Assembly (NCBI RefSeq): GCF_900102215.1
Contig: NZ_FNBG01000024.1
Location: forward strand, 25,626-89,625
Reading direction: 5' to 3'
Origin: Fontibacillus panacisegetis
Lineage (GTDB): Bacteria; Bacillota; Bacilli; Paenibacillales; Paenibacillaceae
DNA length: 64,000 nt
Shown: positions 8,547 to 18,852 of the stretch, piece by piece
How the letters are laid out: every line of letters begins with the position of its first letter
How positions within the stretch are numbered: position 1 is the first letter of the stretch
Translations under genes and position numbers: made by a program
The notes under the pieces: generated by a model
Database searches by the model: none
Seen by the model: only the letters and a program-made list of their open reading frames with translations
Told to the model about the DNA's origin: nothing

Positions 8547-8951
8547 ATGTTAAGGGATAACAAAAAACATAATCAAACAACAGATACGCTTATTGGTCAA
8601 GGAAGTGTTATAGACGGCAAATTGGATTGTGAATCAAACCTTAGAATTGAAGGTAAATTCAAGGGGGAAATCCATTGTAAGGGACAGGTTATTATCGGAG
8701 AGACTGGTGAAGCTAACTCTAACATTCATGGAACTGACATTGTAGTCGCGGGCATCGTCATCGGCGATATTACTACAAAAGGCCGATTAACAATAACTAG
8801 TAGCGGTGAGGTCAAAGGAAATGTGAGTGTCGCCAAGCTGATTATCGCTGAAGGCGGGCTTTTGATTGGAACCAGTACGATGGAGAAAGCTGCTTCACCA
8901 CTCCCGATCAAAGAGAAAGTTTCGAAGTCGGCTCAGCCCGAGGCGGGGTAA
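8547..8951 (+). CDS. bactofilin / polymer-forming cytoskeletal protein
   Basis: Small beta-helical protein that polymerises into cytoskeletal filaments. Seen: a short polar N-terminus, then repeated beta-turn units (IGQGSVIDGKL, LRIEGKFKGEI, VVAGIVIGDI, LTITSSGEVKGNV, LIIAEGGLLIG) and a short disordered C-terminus. I start it at ATG 8547, which has GGAGG 11 nt upstream and begins MLRDNKK like relatives. An upstream in-frame ATG at 8505 overlaps the peptidase stop as ATGA but has no clear ribosome binding site. It is co-transcribed with the peptidase and followed directly by a strong terminator. Confidence 0.9.
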   Translation: MLRDNKKHNQTTDTLIGQGSVIDGKLDCESNLRIEGKFKGEIHCKGQVIIGETGEANSNIHGTDIVVAGIVIGDITTKGRLTITSSGEVKGNVSVAKLIIAEGGLLIGTSTMEKAASPLPIKEKVSKSAQPEAG

Positions 8952-8971
8952 AACAGTGAAAAACAACATTT

Positions 8972-9015
8972 AAAGTTCCCGTCCACTTATGTAAACGGGA
9001 ACTTTCTGCTTTTTA
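8972..9015 (+). terminator. rho-independent terminator after the bactofilin gene
   Basis: An 11-bp perfect stem (AAAGTTCCCGT at 8972-8982 with ACGGGAACTTT at 8995-9005) is followed by CTGCTTTTT. It ends the M23-bactofilin transcript and separates it from the convergent ABC permease gene. Confidence 0.85.
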
Positions 9016-9027
9016 TAAACCGATAAA

Positions 9028-9807
9028 CTAAGTCGCAACATCCCTTTTATTGAACACGACCCAAGATACAAGTAAAAACATGATAATATAAGCAGCTAAC
9101 ACCACAGACGAAAAGCCCAGCGACATACCCGTAACCCCATTTCCGCCGCCGTTCTGATATTGACTGAGGTCCATGTTCGTGAACAGCATATATTTAGCCC
9201 AAGGGTATCTGATCGGATTAAATAGCATCGTAAATATATTCCCGGTAAACAAAATGAACATCGACAAGCCGATAGCAATTCCGCCCGAACGAAATACTGT
9301 TGAGATCATAAAGGAAAAGATCGTAATGACAAGCAGATCGATGTAGCTGTACAGCAACTTCTCCATAATATAAGCAAATGGATTAGCTCCTTGTCCAAAT
9401 ATGACGGAGGGTTGATTCGGAAACAAAATAAACGATATAGCTATTGAAGTGACCAAAAACCATGCAGTCAGCAGTAAAGTGAAACAAATGACGGACAGCA
9501 GCTTGGACCCCAAAATTTTGGAACGCGTCCAAGGACGAATCAGTAGCAGCTTGATCGTACCCCAGGTGAACTCCCCCGCCACTATGTCTGCCGCAACAAC
9601 TGTGGAGAAGATCACGACAAGAAAGTACAGGAATGACAGCTGATCAACAGCATCCCAAGCCGTTAATTGACCGGGCCCATTATCTAGTGAGAACAACACT
9701 CCGAATAGAAGGTTAAACATTAGGATGAGGATGAACATAATTACTGTACGGAGACGACGGTATATCTTCATATTTTCATTTTGAATAAGCTGTGTGAAAT
9801 CAATCAA
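9028..9807 (-). CDS. ABC-2 type transporter permease
   Basis: Membrane half of an ABC exporter. About six hydrophobic segments are visible, with a long first loop containing VAGEFTWGTIKLLLIRPWTRSKI, the segment typical of ABC-2 permeases that meets the ATPase. The start is taken at TTG 9807 (MIDFTQLIQNENMK), with GGAGG 8 nt upstream, overlapping the ATPase stop by 8 nt. The frame stays open to 9846 without a better start. It is coupled to the ATPase upstream. The substrate is unknown; this type often exports antibiotics, lipids or peptides. Confidence 0.85.
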   Translation of the reverse strand: MIDFTQLIQNENMKIYRRLRTVIMFILILMFNLLFGVLFSLDNGPGQLTAWDAVDQLSFLYFLVVIFSTVVAADIVAGEFTWGTIKLLLIRPWTRSKILGSKLLSVICFTLLLTAWFLVTSIAISFILFPNQPSVIFGQGANPFAYIMEKLLYSYIDLLVITIFSFMISTVFRSGGIAIGLSMFILFTGNIFTMLFNPIRYPWAKYMLFTNMDLSQYQNGGGNGVTGMSLGFSSVVLAAYIIMFLLVSWVVFNKRDVAT

Positions 9808-10744
9808 TTTGTCCGCCTCCCGTAAGCTCCAGAAATTGATCTTCAAGTGACCGGGTTACAGCCCTGATGCCGTATACAGAAATACCTGCATTCACCAGCT
9901 TAGCATTGATTTGTGACGTTTTATCCCGATCAGCAGCAATGATCAAACACCCCTTATCAATTCGTCCTTCACCAATCAATTCATGGGCTAGCCGTGGATT
10001 ATTTACTTCAAAAAATGTTTCCCTTATAGCTCCTTCTGCCTCAATCCCTGTCTCCAGCGATCTCACATCAACTAGACGCCCCTGCTGAATCACCGCCACT
10101 GTATCGCACATCAGCTCCATCTCAGACAGCAAATGGCTGGAGACGAATACCGTTATGCCCTCTGACTCAGCCAACTCCCTCAAATAGTCGCGCAGCTCAC
10201 GAATCCCCTGAGGATCAAGGCCATTCGTAGGCTCGTCCAATATAAGCAGCCTTGGCCTGTGTAAAATAGCTTGGGCGACGCCAAGACGTTGACGCATCCC
10301 TAAAGAGTATGTCTTCACCTTATCATGAATTCGATGCTGCATGCCTACGCGATGAACAGCTTCCATAATCCTCTCTTTTGTCACACCCGGGGACATTCTG
10401 GCATAGTGAAGCAGATTTTGATAGCCTGTAAGGAATTTATACATTTCAGGATTTTCTACGATGGCACCGACATCAGAAATCGCTGACTCAAAGTTGCTGC
10501 GTATGCTTTTGCCGTTAATCCATATATCGCCTTCGGAAATAGACATAAGGCCAACCATCATCCGGATGGTGGTCGTCTTCCCTGCCCCGTTTGGCCCCAA
10601 AAATCCGTACACTTGCCCTGCTGGTATATCGAGCGTTAATTGATCGATAATGCGCTTTGAGCCAATAACTTTACTGACTCCCTGAATTCGGACAACAGGT
10701 TCAACAGATAATGTACCCGGTGATACGATGGATTTATGTACCAA
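9800..10744 (-). CDS. ABC transporter ATP-binding protein (ABC-2 exporter type)
   Basis: ATPase subunit for the permease at 9028. Walker A GPNGAGKT is near residues 50-57, the signature motif reads YSLGMRQRLGVAQAI, and Walker B LLILDEPTNGLD is followed by the switch region VFVSSHLLSEME. A C-terminal accessory domain of about 90 residues follows, as in exporters of the bacitracin-resistance or lantibiotic-immunity type. I choose TTG 10744, one base after the TAA of the upstream gene, with GGGGAGAG 6 nt before it. The longer frame to 10780 would overlap that gene and lacks a site. Confidence 0.9.
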   Translation of the reverse strand: MVHKSIVSPGTLSVEPVVRIQGVSKVIGSKRIIDQLTLDIPAGQVYGFLGPNGAGKTTTIRMMVGLMSISEGDIWINGKSIRSNFESAISDVGAIVENPEMYKFLTGYQNLLHYARMSPGVTKERIMEAVHRVGMQHRIHDKVKTYSLGMRQRLGVAQAILHRPRLLILDEPTNGLDPQGIRELRDYLRELAESEGITVFVSSHLLSEMELMCDTVAVIQQGRLVDVRSLETGIEAEGAIRETFFEVNNPRLAHELIGEGRIDKGCLIIAADRDKTSQINAKLVNAGISVYGIRAVTRSLEDQFLELTGGGQID

Positions 10745-10745
10745 C

Positions 10746-11309
10746 TTACACTCTCCCCTTCTGTAATTGTACGTATTCATTCATTGAATCCAACAAGCTT
10801 ATCGGATCATTATCCGTAAATTCGAAGGAACGATGCTCATTTCTTAAAAATTGCTGTTCATTCATATGGTTAAAGAAAGAAAGCAACTGGTCATAGTATT
10901 GTCCAATATTTAAAATGCCACAAGGCTTGCGATGAATTCCCATTTGAGACCAGGTGAACGCCTCGAAAAACTCATCCAACGTCCCCGGACCTCCAGGCAA
11001 GGCAATAAAAGCGTCTGCTAAATCAGCCATCTTTCTCTTTCTTTCGTGCATAGAGGAAACTACGATCAGTTCCGTTAAATGAGGATGCGCCTTTTCCTGT
11101 TCTACCAGCATTTGTGGAATAACGCCTACTACATGACCGCCCGACTCCAGAACAGAGTCCGCAACAGCACCCATGATCCCTACATTACCTCCTCCATAGA
11201 CGAGCGTAATTCCACGCTTGGCAATCTCTTTTCCTAACTCAACTGCGCCTTCTCTATATATAGGCAAAATCCCGTTATTCGAACCACAAAATACTGCTAC
11301 TCTTTTCAA
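10746..11309 (-). CDS. LOG / TIGR00730 family Rossmann-fold protein
   Basis: Member of the family containing cytokinin riboside 5'-monophosphate phosphoribohydrolases, which cleave N6-modified AMP to the free base. The hallmark motif PGGPGTLDE is at about residues 105-113 and the preceding SMHERKRKM at 86-94. The N-terminal nucleotide-binding pattern VFCGSNNG and VYGGGNVGIMG are also seen. The start is TTG 11309 (MKRVAVFCGS), with GGAGG 9 nt upstream; a TTG two codons earlier is too close to the site. It is the first gene of a three-gene unit with the ABC exporter. The substrate in this host is unknown. Confidence 0.9.
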   Translation of the reverse strand: MKRVAVFCGSNNGILPIYREGAVELGKEIAKRGITLVYGGGNVGIMGAVADSVLESGGHVVGVIPQMLVEQEKAHPHLTELIVVSSMHERKRKMADLADAFIALPGGPGTLDEFFEAFTWSQMGIHRKPCGILNIGQYYDQLLSFFNHMNEQQFLRNEHRSFEFTDNDPISLLDSMNEYVQLQKGRV

Positions 11310-11403
11310 CCACAATCGCCTCCAAAAAATTATTAGTCAATATTTAGATTTCAAATCATTAATAAAGTTGCGAAATCATGTTAGCTCATTGTGCTTTTCA
11401 GGG

Positions 11404-11446
11404 TAAAAAAAGGCCGGAGAACAGGACCCTCACCCTGTACTCCGGC
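11404..11446 (-). terminator. rho-independent terminator after gltB
   Basis: On the minus strand a stem of GCCGGAG...CTCCGGC extended by an ACAGG/CCTGT pairing (11446-11413) is followed by seven T residues. It lies about 140 nt downstream of the gltB stop. Confidence 0.85.
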
Positions 11447-11582
11447 AAAATCATACCATTGCCACAACAACTGCTCTTGATTGACTCAATTTATCGCCGT
11501 TCTCTGTAGAGCAGCAAATAGAGAACAGTTGGTTAACACTAGATAGTGTAATACCTATACCTCAAACTTAATTAGACAATTA

Positions 11583-14500
11583 TTAATGACTGGTTCGAGC
11601 TAGCTCACGAGTGTTGGCTTCGAAAGCAGCTAGAAGTGCTGCTTCACCCTTCAAGCCTTCATTTTCCACCTTGATAATTTGCTCTAGCATCCGTTTGTAG
11701 TCCTTAGGAATAACCCGAACAAATTTCGGCAGCAATTCGCTCCAATTGTCCAGAACGCGGCGTCCCACGTTACTGTCCGTGTATAGGACATGGCGACTGA
11801 TCTTGGTGCGAAGCTGTTCGATCTCCGCCTGCTCCTCAACCTTCTCCAGAAGAACCATTTCCATATTGCAGCGTTTGGCAAAGTCACCTTGTACATCTAA
11901 TACGTAAGCGATACCGCCAGACATACCTGCTGCAAAGTTACGGCCTGTTCCGCCAAGGACAACAACGCGGCCTCCAGTCATATATTCACATCCATGGTCT
12001 CCCACGCCTTCAACTACAACATTCGCGCCGGAATTCCGAACTGCGAAGCGTTCTCCGGCAATACCACGGATGTATGCTTCCCCGCTGGTCGCACCATAGA
12101 ATGAAGTGTTACCTACGATAATGTTATCCTCTGCGGCAAATGTCGCACGGCTTGAAGGCCTCACGATCACCTTACCGCCTGATAACCCTTTACCCGTATA
12201 ATCATTGGCATCACCTACAACAGTAAGTGTCATTCCTTTTGGAACGAATGCCCCGAAGCTTTGACCCGCTGATCCCTCGAACTGGAACGTGATCGTATCC
12301 TCAGGTAATCCGGCCGCTCCGTAAATTCGTGTGACTTCACTGCCAAGCAATGTGCCTGTAGCACGGTTCACATTGCAAATCGGAAGCGATGCACTGACAG
12401 CCTCTGCGCGCTCAAGAGCGGGAGCCGCCAATTGCAGCAGCTGGATAACATCGAGCGTTTCGTCCAAGCCGTGATTTTGCTGACGGGTGCAATAACGACT
12501 GCTTCCTTCCGGCAATTCTGGAGTATGCAGCAGCGGCGCAAGGTCTACTCCTTTTTTCTTCCAATGATTAACCGCTTTTAATGTATCCAGACATTCTGTA
12601 CGACCAATCATTTCCTGAATACTGCGGAAACCAAGCTCTGACATCCATTCGCGCAAATCTTCAGCAACAAAAGTCATGAAGTTCACGACATACTGAGGAT
12701 CGCCGGCAAAGTTTTTACGGAGCTCAGGATTTTGTGTAGCTACACCGACCGGACAAGTATCCAACTGGCAGACACGCATCATGATACAGCCTACTGCTAC
12801 GAGCGGCGCTGTGGAGAAGCCATATTCTTCAGCTCCCAGCAATGCAGCCACCACCAGATCACGCCCGGTAAGCATTTTACCGTCTGTCTCAAGCACGACG
12901 CGGTCACGTAAATTGTTCAGCATAAGCGTCTGATGCGTTTCCGCAAGTCCAAGCTCCCACGGAAGTCCCGCATGCCGAATGGAGCTCTGTGGCGATGCAC
13001 CAGTTCCTCCATCATAACCGCTGACCAGGATAACGTCCGCACGACCTTTAGCTACACCAGCAGCAATCGTACCAACACCTGCCTCGGATACAAGCTTAAC
13101 GTTGATTCTTGCGCGAGGATTACTATTTTTCAGGTCAAAAATAAGCTCTGCCAAATCTTCAATCGAATAAATATCATGATGTGGCGGCGGTGAAATCAAG
13201 CCTACGCCTGGTGTTGATCCACGAACCTCAGCTACCCAAGGATATACCTTCTGAGCAGGCAATTGTCCGCCTTCACCCGGTTTAGCGCCTTGAGCCATTT
13301 TGATCTGAATTTCATCAGCGTTAACCAGATAATGAGATGTAACACCAAAGCGACCGGAAGCTACCTGTTTGATCGCACTGCGACGTAAATCTCCATTTGC
13401 ATCTGGAACAAAACGCGCCGGGTCTTCTCCACCTTCACCTGTATTGCTCTTACCGCCGATGCGGTTCATCGCAATTGCGATAGTTTCATGCGCCTCTTTA
13501 CTGATAGAACCAAAGGACATAGCCCCAGTTTTGAAGCGGCGCATGATAGAAGCAGCAGATTCTACTTCTTCAAGCGGCACTTTCGGTCCGATCGGTTTCA
13601 AATCAAGCAAGGAACGAAGAGTTAAATATTTCTCATTCTCGCCCTGCACCAGCTGGGAGAACTTCTTGAACAATTGATAATCGCCTGTACGTACGGACTG
13701 TTGAAGCAAATGAACGGTTTGCGGATTGAACAAATGCTCTTCTCCACCGCTTCTCCACTGATATTCACCGATGGAATCAAGCACCTTGTCATTGCCGTCT
13801 TTATCTGTAAAAGCCCGGAAATGCTGTGTAATAGCTTCCTCTGCTACTTCTTTTAGACCAATACCGCCAATACGGGACGGAGTCCAAGTAAAGTAACGAT
13901 CCACGAATTCTTTTCTTAATCCGACAGCTTCAAAAATTTGCGCCCCACGGTAGGACTGAATCGTCGAAATACCCATTTTGGACAACGTTTTAATAACGCC
14001 TTTAGTAGCAGCTTTATTGAAATTGTAAATCGCTTTTTCTTCCGTAATTCCTTGAATGATCCCTTGCTCGATCATATCCTTCATCGATTCATATGCGAGA
14101 TATGGATTTACTGCGCTTACGCCATATCCGAGAAGAAGTGCAAAATGATGAACATCATGCGGTTCTCCCGACTCCAGCATGATACTTACTTTCGTCCGCG
14201 TCTCTTCGCGAATCAGATGATGGTGCAGACTAGATACGGCAAGCAGAGCTGGAATTGCCGCATTGTCAGCATCAACGTCACGATCGGACAAGATCAGGAT
14301 GTTATGACCTTTAGCAATCACTCGATCAGCAGCTTCACAGAGCGTATCCAACGCTTGCTTCAATCCTGCTTCCCCTTCATTTGCCGGAAACAATATTGGA
14401 ATCGTAATGGCCTTGAATCCCGGACGGCGAATATGACGCAGCTTCGCAAACTCCTCATTAGACAAGATCGGTGATTCCAGACGGATATGACGACAGCTCT

Positions 14501-16178
14501 CCGGTTCAGGATTGAGCAAATTCCGCTCAGGTCCAATCGTGGTCGCCGTAGAAGTAACGAGCTCTTCACGAATCGCATCGATCGGCGGATTCGTTACTTG
14601 CGCGAACATTTGTTTAAAATAGTTATAGAGACGTTGTGGCATCTCGGACATTACAGCAAGCGGCGCATCATATCCCATAGATGCAATGCGTTCTGCTCCA
14701 GTAAGGGCCATAGGCTCGATAACTTTACGCAAATCCTCGAACGTATATCCGAACGCCATTTGACGACGCGTGATGTTGTCATGATTTTCTGCAGGAAGCT
14801 CAGGAGCTTCAGGGAGATCCTCTAAAGTAACCCGATGCTCATCCAGCCATTGTTTGTACGGGTTTTCTTTCGCGATGGAAGCCTTCACTTCCTCGTCCGA
14901 AATAATCCGTCCTTCCTTCGTATCCACGAGCAGCATACGTCCTGGACGTAACCGATCTTTATATAGAACATTCTCCGCAGGAATATCGAGTACACCTACC
15001 TCGGAAGATAGAACAATCAGATCATCCTTGGTCACGTAGTAACGAGAAGGTCTCAGACCGTTCCGGTCAAGAATAGCTCCGATCTGAACGCCATCCGTAA
15101 AGCCCATTGCTGCAGGACCATCCCAAGGCTCCATCAAAGAGCTGTGGTATTCATAGAATGCTTTTTTATCCGAATCCATATCACTGTTGCCATTCCATGG
15201 CTCTGGAACCATCATCATAGCGACATGCGGCAAGGAGCGTCCACTGAGATACAGGAATTCAAAAGTATTATCAAACATCGCTGTATCAGAGCCGTCCGGA
15301 TTGATGATAGGCTTGATCTTTTCAAGATCATGACCAAACGCAGGGGTCTCGAACAACGACTGGCGAGCATGCATCCAGTTTACATTCCCGCGAAGAGTGT
15401 TGATCTCACCATTATGAATCATAAAGCGGTATGGATGCGCCCGTTCCCAGCTTGGGAAAGTATTCGTACTAAACCGGGAATGGACTAGAGCGATCGCCGA
15501 TTCAAGTCTCTTATCCTGCAGATCAAGATAGAATTGACCTACCTGCTCCGTAGTGAGCATTCCTTTGTAAACGATCTTTCGACAAGACATGCTGGAGACA
15601 TAGAAGCTGTCGCCCTCAGGAGTTCCTCCATAACGAATAGCAAGCTCTGCACGTCTACGAATGACATACAGCTTACGTTCAAAATCAAGATCAGTAGTCA
15701 GATCTTTACTGCGACCTATGAATACTTGACGCACATAGGGTTTGGCTTCTTTCGCCGATTTTCCAAGCATATCGTCATGTGTCGGAACAGTTCTGAAACC
15801 GATCAGCTGCTGCCCTTCATCTTCAATAATCCGGGCAAGCTCAGCTTCTTGAGCATTGCGAATATCTTCATCATGAGTGAGGAAAAGCATGCCGACTCCG
15901 TATTGTCCAGCTTCAGGAAGTCCGTATCCAAGCTCATGCAGTTCAGCTTTGAAAAAGCTATGTGGGATTTGCAGTAAAATACCTGCCCCGTCTCCTGAAT
16001 TTGGCTCACTTCCTTGGCCTCCACGATGCTCCATATTCGTTAGCATCGTCAATGCCTGACTAACGATATCGTGTGAAGCACTGCCTTTAATATGAGCCAC
16101 AAATCCCATCCCGCAAGCATCTTTCTCAAAAGCGGGATCATAGAGCCCCTGTCGTTCAGGTATAACGGTATGTTTCAT
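11583..16178 (-). CDS. gltB: glutamate synthase (NADPH-type) large subunit
   Basis: Large subunit of GOGAT, which makes two glutamates from glutamine and 2-oxoglutarate. The 1531-residue protein has, in order, a class II glutaminase domain whose nucleophile Cys22 follows a 21-residue propeptide (KDACGMGF), a central domain, the FMN/2-oxoglutarate domain with the 3Fe-4S cluster motif [15 protein letters not shown], and the GXGXG beta-helix domain. I choose ATG 16178 because the propeptide length then matches the family; the frame is open to 16280. The small subunit gltD is not adjacent. A palindrome overlaps the promoter (see 16212-16239). Confidence 0.95.
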   Translation of the reverse strand: MKHTVIPERQGLYDPAFEKDACGMGFVAHIKGSASHDIVSQALTMLTNMEHRGGQGSEPNSGDGAGILLQIPHSFFKAELHELGYGLPEAGQYGVGMLFLTHDEDIRNAQEAELARIIEDEGQQLIGFRTVPTHDDMLGKSAKEAKPYVRQVFIGRSKDLTTDLDFERKLYVIRRRAELAIRYGGTPEGDSFYVSSMSCRKIVYKGMLTTEQVGQFYLDLQDKRLESAIALVHSRFSTNTFPSWERAHPYRFMIHNGEINTLRGNVNWMHARQSLFETPAFGHDLEKIKPIINPDGSDTAMFDNTFEFLYLSGRSLPHVAMMMVPEPWNGNSDMDSDKKAFYEYHSSLMEPWDGPAAMGFTDGVQIGAILDRNGLRPSRYYVTKDDLIVLSSEVGVLDIPAENVLYKDRLRPGRMLLVDTKEGRIISDEEVKASIAKENPYKQWLDEHRVTLEDLPEAPELPAENHDNITRRQMAFGYTFEDLRKVIEPMALTGAERIASMGYDAPLAVMSEMPQRLYNYFKQMFAQVTNPPIDAIREELVTSTATTIGPERNLLNPEPESCRHIRLESPILSNEEFAKLRHIRRPGFKAITIPILFPANEGEAGLKQALDTLCEAADRVIAKGHNILILSDRDVDADNAAIPALLAVSSLHHHLIREETRTKVSIMLESGEPHDVHHFALLLGYGVSAVNPYLAYESMKDMIEQGIIQGITEEKAIYNFNKAATKGVIKTLSKMGISTIQSYRGAQIFEAVGLRKEFVDRYFTWTPSRIGGIGLKEVAEEAITQHFRAFTDKDGNDKVLDSIGEYQWRSGGEEHLFNPQTVHLLQQSVRTGDYQLFKKFSQLVQGENEKYLTLRSLLDLKPIGPKVPLEEVESAASIMRRFKTGAMSFGSISKEAHETIAIAMNRIGGKSNTGEGGEDPARFVPDANGDLRRSAIKQVASGRFGVTSHYLVNADEIQIKMAQGAKPGEGGQLPAQKVYPWVAEVRGSTPGVGLISPPPHHDIYSIEDLAELIFDLKNSNPRARINVKLVSEAGVGTIAAGVAKGRADVILVSGYDGGTGASPQSSIRHAGLPWELGLAETHQTLMLNNLRDRVVLETDGKMLTGRDLVVAALLGAEEYGFSTAPLVAVGCIMMRVCQLDTCPVGVATQNPELRKNFAGDPQYVVNFMTFVAEDLREWMSELGFRSIQEMIGRTECLDTLKAVNHWKKKGVDLAPLLHTPELPEGSSRYCTRQQNHGLDETLDVIQLLQLAAPALERAEAVSASLPICNVNRATGTLLGSEVTRIYGAAGLPEDTITFQFEGSAGQSFGAFVPKGMTLTVVGDANDYTGKGLSGGKVIVRPSSRATFAAEDNIIVGNTSFYGATSGEAYIRGIAGERFAVRNSGANVVVEGVGDHGCEYMTGGRVVVLGGTGRNFAAGMSGGIAYVLDVQGDFAKRCNMEMVLLEKVEEQAEIEQLRTKISRHVLYTDSNVGRRVLDNWSELLPKFVRVIPKDYKRMLEQIIKVENEGLKGEAALLAAFEANTRELARTSH

Positions 16179-16211
16179 GTTCAGCGCAACCTTTCTATTG
16201 ATAAAATGGCG

Positions 16212-16239
16212 ATTATAACGTAAAGAAAGTAAACTTTCT
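16212..16239 (-). promoter_or_regulatory. candidate gltB promoter with overlapping palindrome
   Basis: On the minus strand TATAAT (16217-16212) lies 34 nt upstream of the gltB start. A perfect 6-4-6 palindrome, AGAAAG-TAAA-CTTTCT (16224-16239, plus-strand reading), occupies the spacer and -35 position, and no good -35 hexamer is visible. The arrangement fits an activator- or repressor-controlled promoter; the protein is not identified. Confidence 0.4.
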
Positions 16240-16607
16240 CTAAACTCGATTTGACTTGTGCAAAAGCACGTTCGACACATGTTTTTCTTATAGTTTTATT
16301 CTAACGGAAAACGTCTCCGGTTTTTTTGCACTATCTTCTCTTTCTTTTGCACTATTGCTTATAATTTTTAGAAGGATTCACATCGATTGTGAAAATTCAG
16401 CGACTAGTATCTAGAATTTAAAAGGTGAGTTCACAATTGTTAGCACCAAAATAGCGAAAATAACCACTAGCGTCATCAAACGGGAGGATGAGCATCAAAA
16501 GTGACGTAGAAATGGTGTTGTGGAATAGGAATTAACACAAAAAGAGCAAGCTCCAGAGGCAATGTGCCTCGAAGCTCGCTCTTATGTGGAATGTGAGAAA
16601 TAAAATA
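16240..16607. other. gltB/YhgE intergenic region, no gene
   Basis: Apart from the terminator at 16537-16583 I see no gene. A 15-nt string AATAGCGAAAATAAC near 16451 recurs near 52884, beside one of the TGCA-iteron elements. Confidence 0.6.
16537..16583 (-). terminator. rho-independent terminator after the YhgE/Pip gene
   Basis: On the minus strand AAGAGC...GCTCTT with inner AGCT and GAGGCA/TGCCTC pairings (16583-16542) is followed by TTTTT. It lies about 25 nt after the stop of the membrane protein gene. Confidence 0.8.
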
Positions 16608-18788
16608 TTAAGCGTTCATGCTTACTTCTAAGCTCACTTCTTTGTTTTCTTTGTGAGTCATGAAGTATCCTAGAGTAATCGCCAGGAAGACGACTGCAAA
16701 GCCTGCAAGAACACCCATCTGCTGCCATGCATGGCTGAAGTCGCCGGTAGAGACGATCGCCTTGTATCCGCTGACGCTGTATGTCATTGGAAGCAATGGG
16801 TTGAACACTTTCATCCAGTTAGGAATCAATTCAATTGGGAACGTACCTGCACTGGTTGTCAATTGGAAGATCAACAGCAGAATCGCAATAAAGCGTCCTG
16901 GGTTGTCGAGCCAAGTAACAAGTGCCTGGATGATAAACATGTAACACAAGCTGGTAATAAAGCTGAACAGATAGAACATCGGAATGCTCTTCACTTCCAA
17001 ACCTAATCCGTACAATGTAAGGAGAACAGCAAGCAGAGATTGAACCAGACCCATTCCGGTGAATGCCAGCGAACGACTGACAAATCTGTTCCAGCCGCTA
17101 GCCCCGGGAACCGATGAACCATGAAGTGGAACGACGAGCGTTGAGATCAGTGCTCCGACGAATAATCCCAGAGACAGGAAGTAAGGAGAAAAGCCTGTTC
17201 CGTAGTTAGGAACTTCACTGACTTTTTGCTCATCAATCTCAATCGGCTGAGCATACATGTTTACAAGAGCATCGGTTTTCTTCACACTTGAAGTTTCATC
17301 TGCCGCATCATTCAGCTTGGTAGCAAGCTCGCCAGAACCTTCAGTAAGTTTATCCATACCTTCCTTCAGTTCGCCAGCTCCGTTATCCAGCTGTTTCGAA
17401 CCAGCAGCCAGCGTTTTAACTCCGCCGGACAATTGGCCCATGCCGCCTTGAAGCTGCTTAGCTCCATCATCAATTTTGCCAGCTCCGGCGGCCAAGCTTT
17501 GGCCACCAGCAGCCGCCTCATTCAATTTCACACCAAACTGCTTCAAGCCACCAGCAAGCTGTTCCTGCCCAGATGTCAAATCAGATGCACCCTGAACCAG
17601 CTTTTGTTGCCCTTGTACAAGCTGCTCGCTTCCTTGAACTAACTGCTGCTGTGCAACGTGCAAATCCTTGCTGCCTTGCAGCAACTGCTGTTGACCTTGA
17701 TTCAATTGTTCAGAGCCTTGGGCAACAGCTTTACTTGCTGCCAGGAGCTTTTGTACTGATTCATTCTGAGCAAGCTCTGGACTTGCTTTAGTCAACTGTT
17801 CCAATCCATCAGCAACACTCTTAGCGCCTGCAGCAACTTTTGTACTTCCAGCTACTGATGACTCCAGTCCAGTGACCAGATTAGCGCTGCCTTGCTCTGA
17901 AGCGGCAAGACCAGCGTTCAGCTTACCGGTTCCTTCCAGAGAGGATTGAAGACCGGAGTGCAGCTGCACGCTACCTTCATGCGCTTTAACAGCACCTGTC
18001 TCAAGCTGTCCTTCAGCCGCAGCTAACTGCTTCAATCCGTTAGACAATGTAGAAGCACCATTATGGAGCTCCCCGGCTCCTTGACTAAGTGTTCCAGCAC
18101 CTTTTTCCAAAGGTACAATACCGTCCTTCAATTCACCTGTACCGTTAACCAGTTTGGCAAGATTCTCCTTCAGCTTAAGTGCGCCATCATCCAGTTTCGC
18201 TGCACCTTCATTGATCGTGCCAGCTCCTGTTCCGGCATCGCTTAAGCCCCCGGAAATTTTCTCAACCTGGTCAAATAGAGTTTCCGTATATGCTTCCGTT
18301 ACTTTGGCAGATACTTTAGATTTGATCTCCTTAACTGCCGTTCCGCCGATTTGTGCGGCAAGGAAGTTGTAACCTTCATTTGGTTCAAAAACCAGCTTGG
18401 ATGGCTGTGGATTTTCGTCCATTAAAGTTGTTGCCTTTTCGGAGAAATCCTCAGGAATAACAATGGTCATATAGTACTTATTAGTTTCTGTCCCTTTATT
18501 CGCTTCTTCACGAGATACAAACGTCCATGAGAAATCATCGTTATTCTTCAATTCATCAACAAGGTCTTTACCTACTTGAAGAGATTTGCCTTCATACTCT
18601 GCACCTTTATCTTCATTAACAACTGCAACAGGCAGCTCATTCATTTTACCGTATGGATCCCAAAATGCCGTTAAGAACATCCCGCTATACAACACAGGAA
18701 TGAACAACACGACTAAAATAGGAATAATCACTTTCGGCTTTTTGAAGGATGCCACCAAATCTTTAAAAAATACCGACATCGAATTCAT
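16608..18788 (-). CDS. YhgE/Pip family membrane protein
   Basis: Large membrane protein of the YhgE/phage-infection-protein family, related to ABC-2 permeases and type VII-associated transporters; the role is poorly defined. Order: N-terminal membrane segment (about residues 17-40), a long extracytoplasmic region of about 480 residues, then five C-terminal membrane segments. The middle of the external region (about residues 190-500) is built of degenerate Gly/Leu repeats of the form GAxxLxxGxxxLxxG, probably a long coiled or helical stalk. The start is ATG 18788, with AAGGAGAG 10 nt upstream. It is followed by a terminator and preceded by a TetR regulator gene, a frequent pairing. Confidence 0.85.
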   Translation of the reverse strand: MNSMSVFFKDLVASFKKPKVIIPILVVLFIPVLYSGMFLTAFWDPYGKMNELPVAVVNEDKGAEYEGKSLQVGKDLVDELKNNDDFSWTFVSREEANKGTETNKYYMTIVIPEDFSEKATTLMDENPQPSKLVFEPNEGYNFLAAQIGGTAVKEIKSKVSAKVTEAYTETLFDQVEKISGGLSDAGTGAGTINEGAAKLDDGALKLKENLAKLVNGTGELKDGIVPLEKGAGTLSQGAGELHNGASTLSNGLKQLAAAEGQLETGAVKAHEGSVQLHSGLQSSLEGTGKLNAGLAASEQGSANLVTGLESSVAGSTKVAAGAKSVADGLEQLTKASPELAQNESVQKLLAASKAVAQGSEQLNQGQQQLLQGSKDLHVAQQQLVQGSEQLVQGQQKLVQGASDLTSGQEQLAGGLKQFGVKLNEAAAGGQSLAAGAGKIDDGAKQLQGGMGQLSGGVKTLAAGSKQLDNGAGELKEGMDKLTEGSGELATKLNDAADETSSVKKTDALVNMYAQPIEIDEQKVSEVPNYGTGFSPYFLSLGLFVGALISTLVVPLHGSSVPGASGWNRFVSRSLAFTGMGLVQSLLAVLLTLYGLGLEVKSIPMFYLFSFITSLCYMFIIQALVTWLDNPGRFIAILLLIFQLTTSAGTFPIELIPNWMKVFNPLLPMTYSVSGYKAIVSTGDFSHAWQQMGVLAGFAVVFLAITLGYFMTHKENKEVSLEVSMNA

Positions 18789-18852
18789 GCAATGTCCTCT
18801 CCTTCTCAACTATTAATTTCTCTTTATCTTAATCTCTCTATAACTTATCTCT

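Noticed and set aside
11684..11896. Long open frames opposite gltB, opposite the surface nucleotidase and opposite other large genes
   Set aside because: They are shadows of strongly biased codons in the real genes. None has a conserved motif or a ribosome binding site.
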